DNA of 64,000 nt, from the NCBI GenBank assembly GCA_037102815.1, contig BTPP01000004.1:3472001-3536000 (forward strand), written 5' to 3'. This stretch comes from Neurospora intermedia. Lineage: Eukaryota > Ascomycota > Sordariomycetes > Sordariales > Sordariaceae. The notes beneath the pieces were generated by a model that did not search any database, was not told where the DNA came from, and worked only from the letters and a program-made list of their open reading frames with translations. Below are positions 1-10,572 of the stretch, piece after piece. Within the stretch, counting starts at the first letter, position 1; each line of letters begins with the position of its first letter. The translations under genes and the position numbers were made by a program.

Positions 1-1329
1 AGCATCGCCCTTACCTGCGCCTGCACCCTTTTGAACGCAGTACCGCACTTCAACTTCCGCGGTGAGCTTCTCAAGATTCTCATCAAGAAGCTGAGCTACA
101 GAAATACCGATAAAGACTTTATCAAATGCCGGACTGCTCTCGAGACCCTGTTCCACGAGGATGAGGATGGTCAACCCGCCATGGAGGCCATTTCAGTACT
201 CACAAAGATGATGAAGGCTCGCAACTACCAGGTTGACGAGAGCATCCTGAACCTGTTCCTCCACCTGCGTTTGCTTAGCGAGTTCTCCGGAAAAGCTTCC
301 AGAGACACGGTGGAGAAGCAGGATGATGGGTCGGTCAAGAAGCCGAAGCAAAAGAAGGAGTTCCGCACCAAGCGTGAGCGCAAGCTCCTCAAGGAGCAAA
401 AGGAGGCTGAAAAGGTCATGGCCCACGCCGACGCAGCTGTGAGCTACGAGGAGCGAGAGCGGATGCAGTCCGAAACGCTCAAGATGGTTTTTGCCTCGTA
501 CTTCCGCATCCTCAAGATGCGTATTCCCAACCTCATGGGTGCCTGTCTTGAAGGTCTCGCCAGATACTCCCACCTGATCAACCAGGACTTTTTTGGTGAT
601 CTCCTTGAGGCCCTAAAAGACCTGATCCGCTATAGTGAAAAGGACGCTAACAAGGAGGACGAGTCGGACGACGAGAACAAGGAAGAGGAAGAGGATGAAG
701 ACGACGAGCACGAATTCGTTCGTGACACCAGCCGCGAAGCCCTTCTCTGCACCGTCACCGCCTTCGCTCTTCTCGAGGGCCAAGACGCCCATAACGCCCG
801 CTCGGACCTTCACCTCGATCTCTCCTTCTTCATCACCCACCTCTTCCAGTCCCTCCTCTCCCTCTCCGTTAACCCGGATCTCGAACTCGGCGCCCAGTCG
901 CTCCAGCTCCAAAACAGCGTGCGCCGCAACAACCGCATCAATCTGCAGACCACCACCGTCCTGCTCGTCAAGTGTCTCAGCGGCATCCTCTTGCCGCCCT
1001 GGAACATCCGCTCCGTGGCACCGCTCCGTCTGGCCGCCTTCACGAAGCAGCTCATGTCCGGATCGCTCCAGGTGCCGGAGAAGTCAGCCCAGGCGCTTCT
1101 CGGCTTGCTCGCCGACGTGCTCCACACTCACGGCAGGAAGATTAGCTCGCTCTGGAATACGGAGGAGAGGAAGGGCGACGGCACGTATAAGCCACTTGCG
1201 GCGACGGTGGAGGGTAGCAACCCGTTCGCGTCGACGGTGTGGGAGGGCGAGCTGTTGAGGAGACATTATTGCCCCAAGGTGAGGGAGAGCGTGAAGGAAC
1301 TGGAGAAGAGCATCAAAAGTATCAAATAG
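1..1329 (+). CDS. noc3: Nucleolar complex protein 3 (Noc3), 3' part, 5' end outside window
   Basis: The reading frame is open from base 1, so the gene enters from the left and only its last 442 residues are visible. The segment carries the CBF/Mak21-type pattern of the Noc family: the run TLLNAVPHFNFRGELL near the start, then a long helical region containing EEREDMQ-like and FRILKMRIPNL stretches. It is interrupted by a lysine-rich linker (about residues 113-140) and a Glu/Asp-rich acidic patch (about residues 215-238), and the extreme C-terminus is basic. In yeast, Noc3 pairs with Noc2 in the late pre-60S particle and also acts in replication licensing. The family call rests on these patterns; the missing N-terminus cannot be judged. 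The stop is TAG and no intron is needed in the visible part. There is no overlap with the next gene. Confidence 0.85.
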   Translation, partial: SIALTCACTLLNAVPHFNFRGELLKILIKKLSYRNTDKDFIKCRTALETLFHEDEDGQPAMEAISVLTKMMKARNYQVDESILNLFLHLRLLSEFSGKASRDTVEKQDDGSVKKPKQKKEFRTKRERKLLKEQKEAEKVMAHADAAVSYEERERMQSETLKMVFASYFRILKMRIPNLMGACLEGLARYSHLINQDFFGDLLEALKDLIRYSEKDANKEDESDDENKEEEEDEDDEHEFVRDTSREALLCTVTAFALLEGQDAHNARSDLHLDLSFFITHLFQSLLSLSVNPDLELGAQSLQLQNSVRRNNRINLQTTTVLLVKCLSGILLPPWNIRSVAPLRLAAFTKQLMSGSLQVPEKSAQALLGLLADVLHTHGRKISSLWNTEERKGDGTYKPLAATVEGSNPFASTVWEGELLRRHYCPKVRESVKELEKSIKSIK

Positions 1330-4300
1330 CGGGTGAAAGGGTGATGTTGGAAGGGGTTGTCTTGTTATGTCTACGAGACTCTAGGTGTAGATTGTTGGAG
1401 AGTATAAACGTTAGCTTTGGCATAGAATTATTATTCTTGAAACGATTTTGGCTATCTACGAGTTTATGGCTTTGAAAGTGGTTTCAATTGTGGCTAGCAG
1501 ACACAAAGCCACCACCATACCAACGGGTACTTTTGTCGACCAAACCCATCATGATCACAGTGGAATGTGGTAATACTTCAGTGCCATTCAGCCGATCATC
1601 CTCACTTTTGGATCCTTTTTCTTTTCTTTTCATTTTTTTCATTTTCTACTCTAGCTTTGTCTCACCGAGTCGGGTCAGACTTGCCGAACCACGGCGGCTG
1701 AACATCAAACCGAGGCATGTCCGTAGCTTCCCCTCAGCCTCATGCGAGTTTAATTGGTAAGGTGAAAAATCTTTTGCTGTCTGATGACGATCGTCATATC
1801 GATTCATGGAGTGTCTTTCTCATTTCCCTTGTTGGTGTAAGCGTGCGGCTCTAACGTTCCACAACAGCCTTATTTGTGAGACAGTGTTAGGCAATATTCA
1901 GCTTGGTTACACAATGCGTCCATCGGTAGCCCGGTGGTAGCGAGGGAATGTCTTGGACTTTGACAACAGTGAGCACCATACCTAGATGCTAAGCGGCTCA
2001 CCAATGGTGTTGTTCTACTAAACCTCTCGACCAGAACTTACTAGTCGACTCTCACCGCCAAGAAGACGATATGTATTGAGGCTCCGATATCTCGTACTCG
2101 GACCAACCTCGAGATGCCCAAGATGACATGTCATGGTCTGGGTAACGGCACGCTGGGATACTCAATATTACCATCAAGGCCGCCAACGCATATACCTTGC
2201 GTAACCTTGGCCGTCATCCCCGGAGAACTCACCCTTCACAACCGATAATCCAAATTCCCCTTTGCTTCGAGCGGCGGACATGCATACCTTCCTTACTCTT
2301 GCTGGACGTGCATCACAAACCTACAGCGTCTCGAAGTACGTAGGGCTATGCGGTCAAGCCGAATCCGAAATCCGTCCGTCCTTTCGCCTTCCAGCAGCTG
2401 GTTCACCGTGTGCTCTGCACGTCAAGTCCAGACAACAGTGCGCTTTCCCGGTAACCGTCGTATCAAAAGATTTGCGGTTGAATTGACCCAACAAGAGAAG
2501 CTGGAAACCAAGGACGTTGTGGGAGAAGGAGCATCACAAGCGTGGTTTTCTGGAGGGAATCTCCACCGGCCGCAAAATTGGTCTCCACTACCAGGGGACA
2601 AGGGCACTAACAGACACGTGCAAATTATCGGAAATTGGCCCATGTGAAGGCTATCACCAGGCTACTTACATAACTTGAAGTCATCAAGCTAACCTGTTAA
2701 CGGTCGCTAACAAGGCCTCTCAAGGTTGGCTACATGCGCTAGTCTTGAGCGTCACTAACACATCCATGGGAAATCGTGCATTTTCCCATCGCTAAGACAA
2801 TTGGAAAACGGCCTCCCGTCCCGACGTCCCATAGGTTGCTTCCTCCCCATGCCCAGGGGCAGGGCATGTCTTTCCATTGATCATTGGTTGCTTTTGGAGA
2901 CGCAGACCAGAGGTATAGCTTCCAAGGCTCTGGCGCAATTTTGTTACGTTACACTCTCTGGTACAATCAGAGAGAACAGGAACACCGATCCAAAATTATT
3001 CTACCAACGATTCCAAGAACGGGCAGAGCCTTTCTTCGTCTGAACTGGTCCTTCCTTCTGTACCTTTTCATCCCTATATCGGTTCAGGGAGGGGACTAGA
3101 GTGTCCTAATTCGCCTACCCAGATGGCCTTGTCGAATCTCGATCTCGACCATTCAGCTCCCTGATGCCGCTGATGGAATCCAGGCGCCAGCAGAATTGTA
3201 TCAAAATCGCAGAAATTATGGTAGATCCGGCTCTGGCAGCTCCACCTTGGCATCCAACTTCCAGGCTTGTTTTCCACAGGAAGAAGCTTCTTCCGTCGTC
3301 CCAACAGTCGAAGGAAGGTAACATGGATGGAAGCCAACACTGTTTGGGCCAGTGATCGTCAGTCGTCGGTTTCGGATTCGCTCTCCCACTTTCCTTTCTT
3401 CTTCCATTTCGTCCGTTGCTCGTGTCCGTTGACCACCTCGTCAGCACCTTCACCAAGGGGAAAGTCCACCACGACTCAGCCGGACCGTCTCGTCGTCAAG
3501 ATACATCTGGAACAGAATCACGTTGCACAGTTTGCAGATTGTGTATGTAATACATCAGCCTCGTTCCAACGGCTTACGTTTCCGCAGCACTTCCTAGGTG
3601 CGCCCGGTTCATGGCCACCGGATCCTTGCTTTGCCTGCTGCGTACATGAGGCTACGCACCATGCCTTTGCCGCCGCCGAAGACGCTCAGGATCGGTCTAA
3701 TTTACATACACAGCCTTCATCGGGGCCTGTCTCCTGTTCCTCGTGCAGCCTTCTCAACGTCGAACCGCCAGGAGCCCGAACCAGACCTTATGTAGCAGGC
3801 AAAGCGCCGTCATCTCTCTTTTCTCAACTTCTCCAGATATGGACAAGCCAAGCTCTTTACCTTCACTCTAGCGACTTGGAGGCACTTTCCTTTTGACGAC
3901 TCTTGCAATTGATTACCTCATTGCCTTCATTTTTGTCCCCAAGCCGTTGACAACATTCATCTATTTTTCACAGCCCCTGTCGATGGATCCCATACGCGTA
4001 GGGGGCCGGAACTTCGTGGAGCCTTTCTCTTCTCCAATACCCCTCCCGCCTATCCTCTTGCCTCCAACAATGACCCCCGTCCTAGCCTGTTGACTGTGCT
4101 CGGCTTTGCCTCATCTCTACATCTACCTCTATCTCCGGTAGATTTTTCATTCTCATTATCATACTTCTGTCATCCCATCATATTCGCCCACATGGGACAA
4201 AAAGTGTCCCTGTGGCTTCCCTTCTCATCTGATATAGTTGTCACAGCTTTCATTTTTTTTTTTTTTTTGGTTTACTTGTTAAGCCTTTACCTTAATCCAA

Positions 4301-4858
4301 TTTCATGTCCCCTTTTCCCCCTTCTTTTTCTTATACTAATTCGGTCACGCAACGCAGGGACGAGTGTTGGTTGTCACATAGACAGTACAATCTTTGGGAC
4401 TGTCTTGTGTACCCTATGTGCCACTTACACTCTTAACTTGACCAAGGTCTTCCTGAATTTCTTGTGGTTTGGTTCTTATTGGACGTAACCAAATCCTTGG
4501 CCTACGTTGAAGAGCTTACTCAGTCTTACTTCCATCACCATTATCGGAGCGTTGTCAGATACATTCGCAATTTTTTTATCCTTAATTTTTTTATGTTCTT
4601 ATTTTTTTTTTTTTTCCTGATCTGCACTACCTACCCGATAGCACAGCTGATTCCTGAACCTTAGCCAGCTTCCTTCTTCCGTTTGTCACAAATCCTTTTT
4701 GGTTTACTGTATTGTATTATCATCTACGTATATTTAGGGTATTGCATCAGCGGGCTTTGTCGGATCTTGAGAGTTGGATCCTTGAGATCGTCGATATCGT
4801 TCTTCGAACAAACAGATCAAAAAGGCAAAAAGTGAAGAGAAAATCACAGAATATAAGG
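1330..4858. other. Intergenic, between noc3 and the aspartyl protease
   Basis: About 3.5 kb with no convincing gene. The open frames here are short, or (3267-3896) rich in Cys, Ser and Pro with no recognisable motif. The last kilobase before the protease is pyrimidine-rich, with T runs of 16 (4253-4268) and 14 (4602-4615), as often seen in Neurospora promoters and leaders. The protease 5' UTR presumably lies in 4600-4858. Confidence 0.6.
4253..4268 (+). repeat. T16 homopolymer
   Basis: Sixteen consecutive T in the pyrimidine-rich upstream region of the aspartyl protease; a second run of 14 T lies at 4602-4615. Possibly a promoter poly(dA:dT) element or simply a microsatellite. Confidence 0.8.
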
Positions 4859-6396
4859 ATGAGGAGAACGACGATATGGGAATGGATCTTGACGGCATCC
4901 CTTCTCTCAACAACGGAAGCCTTCGCCATTCGACAAACGCAAGATGCCGGTGCCCCAAAGATGGTCAGTCTGCAGACGGAACGATTGTCAGTCCCAAAAC
5001 CCGCTGCCCGAGACAGTCTACAAAGGAGAGGAATGAATGAAGTCGCATTAGACAACGTCGTATGATTTACCCTTCTAAGACTTTGCTTGAATACTTGGCT
5101 GATACCACGGTTCAGATAGGTGGATACTATGTCAATGTGACCATTGGTACGCCCGGAAAGAATTTGTCACTACATCTCGACACAGGCTCAAGTGATACTT
5201 GGGTGAATTCTCCCAGTTCGATTCTTTGTCAAAATGAAGACAAACCGTGCGAATACTCCGGCACCTACCTAGCGAATGACTCGTCTACGTATGAGTATAT
5301 CAGCAATCATTTCGACATCAAGTACGTGGATGGGTCTGGCGCCAGAGGGGACTATGCCTCCGATACCTTCACAATCGGCAACACCAAACTGGGCCGGCTG
5401 CAGTTTGGCATTGGCTACTCTTCAACTAACGCGCAGGGACTGCTCGGTATAGGGTACGCCCTGAGCGAAGTGCAAACCCGTGCCGGGTTGCCAGCCTATA
5501 ACAACCTTCCGGCGCAAATGGTCGCCGACGGCTTGATCAACTCCAACGCCTATTCCATCTGGCTCAATGACCTCGATGCCCCCACGGGTACCATCCTCTT
5601 CGGCGGCGTCGACGCCGCCAAGTACGAGGGCGACCTGCTCACCCTACCAGTTCAAACCCCCGAAAAGGGCACATACAAGAACCTCATGGTCACCATGACC
5701 GGCCTGTCTCTGTCTCAGTCCCAGTCCTCCTCTAGCGACAGGGGCAACGGCGATGACACCACCCAGATCTCCCAAGACAACCTCGCCCTCGCCGTTCTCT
5801 TGGACACCGGCTCAACCCTCAGTTATCTCCCCAGTGAGCTCATCCAACCGCTCTACGACGCGATCGGTATCGAATATATAACAGACCCCGACGGCAAAGT
5901 AGATGGCTACGCGCCCTGCCATCTCATGTCCTCGTCGCAATCCGTCATCTTCGCCTTCTCCTCCCCGCTTCAGATCACCGTGCCCATGAACGAGCTCATC
6001 ATCAACCGGACCTTTCACGGTGAAATTCCACGCATGCCGGACGGCGTCACAGACGCCTGCATCTTTGGCATTCAAGAACGTAATGGTACGGGAGCAAACA
6101 CCTTGGGCGACACGTTCTTGCGCAGCGCGTATGTTGTGTTTGATTTGGACAACAACGAGATCTCGATGGCGCAGACGAGGTTTAATGCCACGGCGACGGA
6201 CCTGAAGGAGATCAAGAAGGGTAAAGGGGGGGTTCCCGACGCGAAGGCGGTGGAAAATCCTGTGGACGCCACGAGCGGGCTTTCAGGTAATGAAGGGGGG
6301 ATATATGTGAATGGGGCGGCGGGTGTGTTGAGGGTGGGTATGGGATTGGCTTGGGGGTTGTTGGTGAGTGGTGCGATGGTGTTTGTGGGGTTGTGA
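4859..6396 (+). CDS. GPI-anchored-type pepsin-like aspartyl protease (yapsin/Sap class)
   Basis: Two exons, 4859-5059 and 5116-6396, joined by a 56-base intron (GTATGA donor, CTGAT branch, CAG acceptor), give 493 residues. Exon 1 encodes a signal peptide (MRRTTIWEWILTASLLSTTEAFA) and a short propeptide with an RR dibasic site. Exon 2 starts at IGGYYVNVTIGTPG, the A1-family N-lobe start. The catalytic motifs are DTGSSDTW (Asp89) and DTGSTLSYL (Asp297). There are several N-glycosylation sequons and a Ser-rich loop. The C-terminus is a small-residue linker followed by a hydrophobic tail (about the last 22 residues), as in GPI anchoring to the plasma membrane or wall. Another in-frame ATG at 5062 lies inside the intron and would lose the signal peptide, so I chose 4859. 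By family, it processes cell-surface or wall proteins; its substrate is unknown. Confidence 0.88.
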
Positions 6397-7479
6397 GGTG
6401 GTGATGGATGGAAGAAGAAAAAAAAAAAGGAAGAGAAAAAACAAGGAAAAAGGAGGGAAGGAAGGGAAAAGCGGATTGGTTGAAAGGTTTACAAAGAAAA
6501 GCTAATTGGTTGAAAGGTTTCAAAAAGATCAAGTTCTTCATTTTTGCATAATTCTTATGATTACATGGGAACAGCCTTTGGGCTTTGACCGTTTTATATT
6601 ATATATTAGATTATTCTACTTCCAGTGCATTCTGTCTATTGTGGTATGAGAAGGACTGCTCGTTCAATATGACTTGATTTTCACGTCTCTCTGATCGACC
6701 TGTTACAGATGGACAGATAAATGGAGATAGATCTGCTAGGAAAACACATTATACATTCACAGCACCTTAAGGATGACAATAATGATGGTATCGAAACAGT
6801 CGAGATGAAAGTATACTCACAGGCCGACCCGTATATATTGCAATCCATTTGCACAATATGCTAATTATTTCTTGTTTCTTTAACACTAGGGTAGGCAAGC
6901 GAGCTGATGGTATTTCCTCAAATCATTTCAGATTACATTTCCTCTACCTTGCCATCCCGCATAACATGACCAGAATCAATATCAAAGCAGCCCGCACCAT
7001 AACATGTCCGTGTATCATTTCAACATACATTATCAGTTCCGTATGACTTCCGCTTTGTTCCACACACGACGTCCAGATACGCAGGCAGTGTCCTCCAATT
7101 ATTCGTGTACACACTAGACTCTCCATTGAAGCCTCTCATACAAATCAATACAATCATCGTCAGGATCTTGCTGGCTGGCTTGTTAGAGTGGAGAAATCGT
7201 TGCCTGCCCTTCTATGTACCAGGGTAGTTAACATCTTGGACAACTTGATACAGATGGTACATGTACTCTTTATTCGAGAATCTGAGATTGTTTTTGGGCT
7301 CTGGTCGTTTGATTTGCCTTTCTTTCAATCTACCTACGTTTTCATGCCTCCTTGTTTCTTTCCTCCTTGCTGCTTTGATGGCAATCTGGAACTGTGACAA
7401 GGTTTCTTCATGAGGTGTGTGTATTTCCTCGTATGTTGCGGATTTGATGCTGATAAAAGAAAGAAAAAAAAAAAAATAG

Positions 7480-7525
<46 letters not shown>

Positions 7526-7896
7526 CGATGGTAGGGTTATGTTGTTGCCTCATCAAGTTCGCCTACGGTCGTGGTTATTCGTCGTCTGTGTTTGTTCTGA
7601 TCGTTTGTTGCTGTGCTCGTTGACGGGCAGTCTTATTCTCTTCAGTACGAGAGAGTCTTGAAGACGACGACGACAACGGATTTGGAGACCACGACAGACC
7701 CCGTTAGTAATGCAATGGATCGTCTTTGTGCAAGCATGGGCGCCAGCTGTTGATGTGTGTTAGTTCCACGTTCACGATATCATAACGGCTGGAAAGAAAG
7801 GAAAAAAAAGAGGAAGAGGAAGAGGAGAGACAGGGTAAAGGAAAAGGAAGAAAAGAACTAGGAAGAGAAAAACAAAAGGAGAGATAGACAACTCAC
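6397..7896. other. Intergenic, between the protease and the CFEM gene (convergent)
   Basis: About 1.5 kb between two convergent genes, so mainly 3' UTR and terminator sequence. It begins with a purine-rich stretch (6410-6500) after the protease stop, and contains an A13 run (7464-7476) next to a 44-base G run (7482-7525). A long pyrimidine tract on the minus strand (about 7790-7890) could be the polypyrimidine tract of a last CFEM intron. No convincing ORF. Confidence 0.6.
7482..7525 (+). repeat. G44 homopolymer next to A13
   Basis: Forty-four uninterrupted G (C on the minus strand), preceded within 6 bases by 13 A at 7464-7476. It lies in the 3' region shared by the convergent protease and CFEM genes. 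A run this long is likely to be length-variable and can form G-quadruplex structures; the exact length may also be a sequencing estimate. Confidence 0.95.
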
Positions 7897-8555
7897 TAAA
7901 CCTCCGGCGTCCCATCATCACAAGCCTCGCGACAACACTCATCACTCGCCGCCTCAATTATCCCCCTCACATCGGGCCGGCACGTGCACTCGATATCCAA
8001 CGGATCTCCGCAATCTGTATTCAGCTCCACTGCCTTTTTCAAGCAAGGTTGCGCACACGCCGCCAACACGCCCGGGATCTCGTTGTCTGTGCCCATGGGA
8101 AAGTGGTCGTCCAGGGGCCACGGGAGGACGTCGTCTAGATGCACCGTCTGGATCGGTTGGCCGTGGACGTTGAAGTATTGGCGGCGATGGATATGGAAGG
8201 CCCGTGGGGAGGAACGGGGCAAGCGGGTGATGAGGGACTTGGGTGCCGAGACGGTAGTGGAAGTCGTCGTCGTCGACGATGCAGCGATAGTAGGGGAGGC
8301 AAGGAGGACATGGCTGTGCTGGACGTGGGTGATGCGGTCGAAGAAGAATCCGGGTCCTTCAGCAGAGGGCTTGATGTCATCCTGGGTGTTGTTGGTGGGA
8401 ATAGTGACACATTCAAAAAAGAGGGAGGGAAAGAATAAGGAGACTAGAGGGGTAATTAACAAAATTGAGAATAAGAAACCCCAGAGGATGAAGCAAGGGG
8501 AGACTCGGGGAAGGCGGGGGAAGAAGGGGGTCTCGACGGGGCGTGTGAAGGCCAT
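7897..8555 (-). CDS. CFEM-domain protein with N-terminal membrane segment
   Basis: A 219-residue frame on the minus strand, stopping at TAG just after EV. Residues about 23-47 form one hydrophobic segment (ILWGFLFSILLITPLVSLFF) after a short basic N-terminus, so a signal anchor is more likely than a cleaved signal. A low-complexity Ser/Thr linker follows. The last about 60 residues carry the eight-cysteine CFEM pattern: C-x3-C, C, C-x-C, CC, C, in the block from ACAQPC to CREAC. CFEM proteins are fungal surface or secreted proteins used in haem uptake, host interaction or wall structure. Usually CFEM follows the signal peptide; here it is C-terminal. The stop codon overlaps a consensus donor (TA|GTGAGT at 7896). 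Splicing to the CAG at 7791-7789 after a strong pyrimidine tract would replace the stop and add 28 residues, ending near 7703. I see no good branch site for this, so the 3' end is uncertain. Confidence 0.72.
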
Positions 8556-10572
8556 TTTTGCCGTGGCGATGACGGTGCGATTGGTGATGCCGGTCTTGAT
8601 GGTTATTGTTGGAGCAGGTTAAGGAACTTTTCGGTAATGAGGGAGTCAGTATAGGTTCAGCTCTTCGTTGGTCGGACACACACATACTTACACGATGGAA
8701 TTCAAAACTGTTCTTGCCCTGGTTTTATTTGTTCTTGCAAAGTGGAAGGTTGAAGAGGATGACAAAAGATTACAACACTCCTTAAGTAGGTAGAAGAGAG
8801 AATTAATACAAGGAGAAACTTGAAAGCTACCGCATTGTCTCGGGGGATCCATCTTTAGGTTTCCCAGGAATCAGGCATACTGTATAAGCATACTGCAATG
8901 ATTAGGCCCACCAAAATTTCTATGCAAGACCGTGATTCTCAATGTCTCTACCCTCCAGCTCCTTTGAAGAGATAGGTAGGAAAAGGCAGAGCTCCAGATG
9001 AATCGAATTTACAGTGCTCCGGGGTGGCAACACAACTCCCCCACTTATTTTGGTGGGCATAAAATGCACAGAATTGGGCATATGTACGTGGATCTATGTC
9101 TGATTTCCTGGGAACCTAAAGATGGATTTCCCAAGTTTCTATGGTATGCGTTGGTCGAATATTTGAACATGCAGATGCGGGCTTGCCAAGGAAAGAATAT
9201 TCAAGCGGGCATATCTGCACAATGCCATTCAAGCGAAGTTCGGTGTGCATGATCCGAAAACTATCTCTCTGCAGCATGAGCTGCATATGCAAATGGTATA
9301 CCAGGAACTTGAGCGCAGCATCGGGCGCGGTTGTTAAGCGGTAGTTGAGTGTCCGGCGTTGGTTTGACGGACATATACATGCTCGTGTCCCCCAATATTT
9401 AAAATCTTGATGCTCTTCCTTGATTGTTAGTAATCCGACGTAAAACATTCGTCATCATTGGAGTATCATCAAGAATATTCATTTGTCGTGTAAATTGGGA
9501 CAACATTGAACATACCTTCTGAAGATATTCGAGTGTTGATATATTCGTCGGTTGGATACGGTAGACACCGTTGAGACCTCGACAGTCAATCGACGCACAA
9601 CAGAGAGCCCTCAGCGAACCTAGATCACCGATACATCCTCAACCACCTACTAACCTTCGACATATCCATCACTAACAGCTTCCAGAGAACTAGTTCCCAC
9701 TTTGTAACCATGTATAGTACTGTTGCTCAACCCCCCGTCGTACCGTCTTCCGCCACGTACCTTTCACATGCGTACTTGACTGCAGCTCTTTATCTCATCT
9801 TCCACCCGCCCATGCCCGTCCAACTTAGCACAAAAAGAAACACCAGCACATCACACACGTTTCGGCCCGTCCCGCCGGTGTACCGTGTCCATTGTCTGAT
9901 GGATGATGCTCTCCATTCTCTCAACCTATTGTATAGCATCCAGAAATTTTGCTTTCTCTTCGACGTCATGTTCGAGAAGCGACAAGCTATCCAAGAACTC
10001 AGCTCTCTGCAGCGCGGCCCGAAGGTGAGCTCGCTTATTTCTACCAAGCCCCTATTACGACAGGTATCGGGTTTGTCCTTTCATAAATCACATCAGGCCT
10101 AAATAAGCGGTCAAGCACGCGGACAACAAATGTTCGTTCATATTCATGTTTCCAAGTGTCATGTTTCTCATGACTAAGAGGCATGACACAAAGGGAAATA
10201 GAAGCAAAAAAAAGTGAAGAGTCTCGATTGAGACAAAGGTGGTAATAATAAAATGACAACAAAATGCAAGGTCTTTATGAGGTTTTTCTACTGAACCTGC
10301 AAGGGACCCCCTTCCCACTTTGATCATGGATAGCCATCCGACCAGAGAAACAAGAAGAAATAAATGTGAAAATCTAGTCTTACGCCTTTATTGAAACAAG
10401 GCAGACTCATAAGCCGTGATGTTGACAGACCTAATCCCCCAAGCCCATCCGGATATATAACAAAAACAGACCAAAGCCAAACATGAAACGCTCCGTCATG
10501 ACCACCGGTGGTTTTGATTGTACAAACAACACACATACATAGTCAGTTCTTGCCCAGAAAACTGCTCAAATC
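8556..10572. other. Intergenic, between the CFEM gene and pp-1
   Basis: About 2 kb upstream of the CFEM gene and downstream of pp-1. Apart from one possible small gene at 9710-10102, nothing is recognisable. Short frames on both strands lack motifs and have mixed third-position composition. Confidence 0.5.
9710..10102 (+). CDS. Possible small hypothetical protein
   Basis: A 130-residue frame with ATG in fair context (gtaaccATG). Third codon positions are about 58% G or C by hand count, slightly above the surroundings, and the middle part reads plausibly as protein (DDALHSLNLLYSIQKFCFLF). A GTGAGC donor-like site follows codon GPK at about 10024, so the true gene, if any, may be spliced there. 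I recognise no family. This may equally be noise in an intergenic region. Confidence 0.22.
   Translation: MYSTVAQPPVVPSSATYLSHAYLTAALYLIFHPPMPVQLSTKRNTSTSHTFRPVPPVYRVHCLMDDALHSLNLLYSIQKFCFLFDVMFEKRQAIQELSSLQRGPKVSSLISTKPLLRQVSGLSFHKSHQA

Noticed and set aside
3267-3896. 209-codon frame upstream of the aspartyl protease
   Set aside because: Mixed codon use, Cys/Ser/Pro-rich, no motif or splice context.
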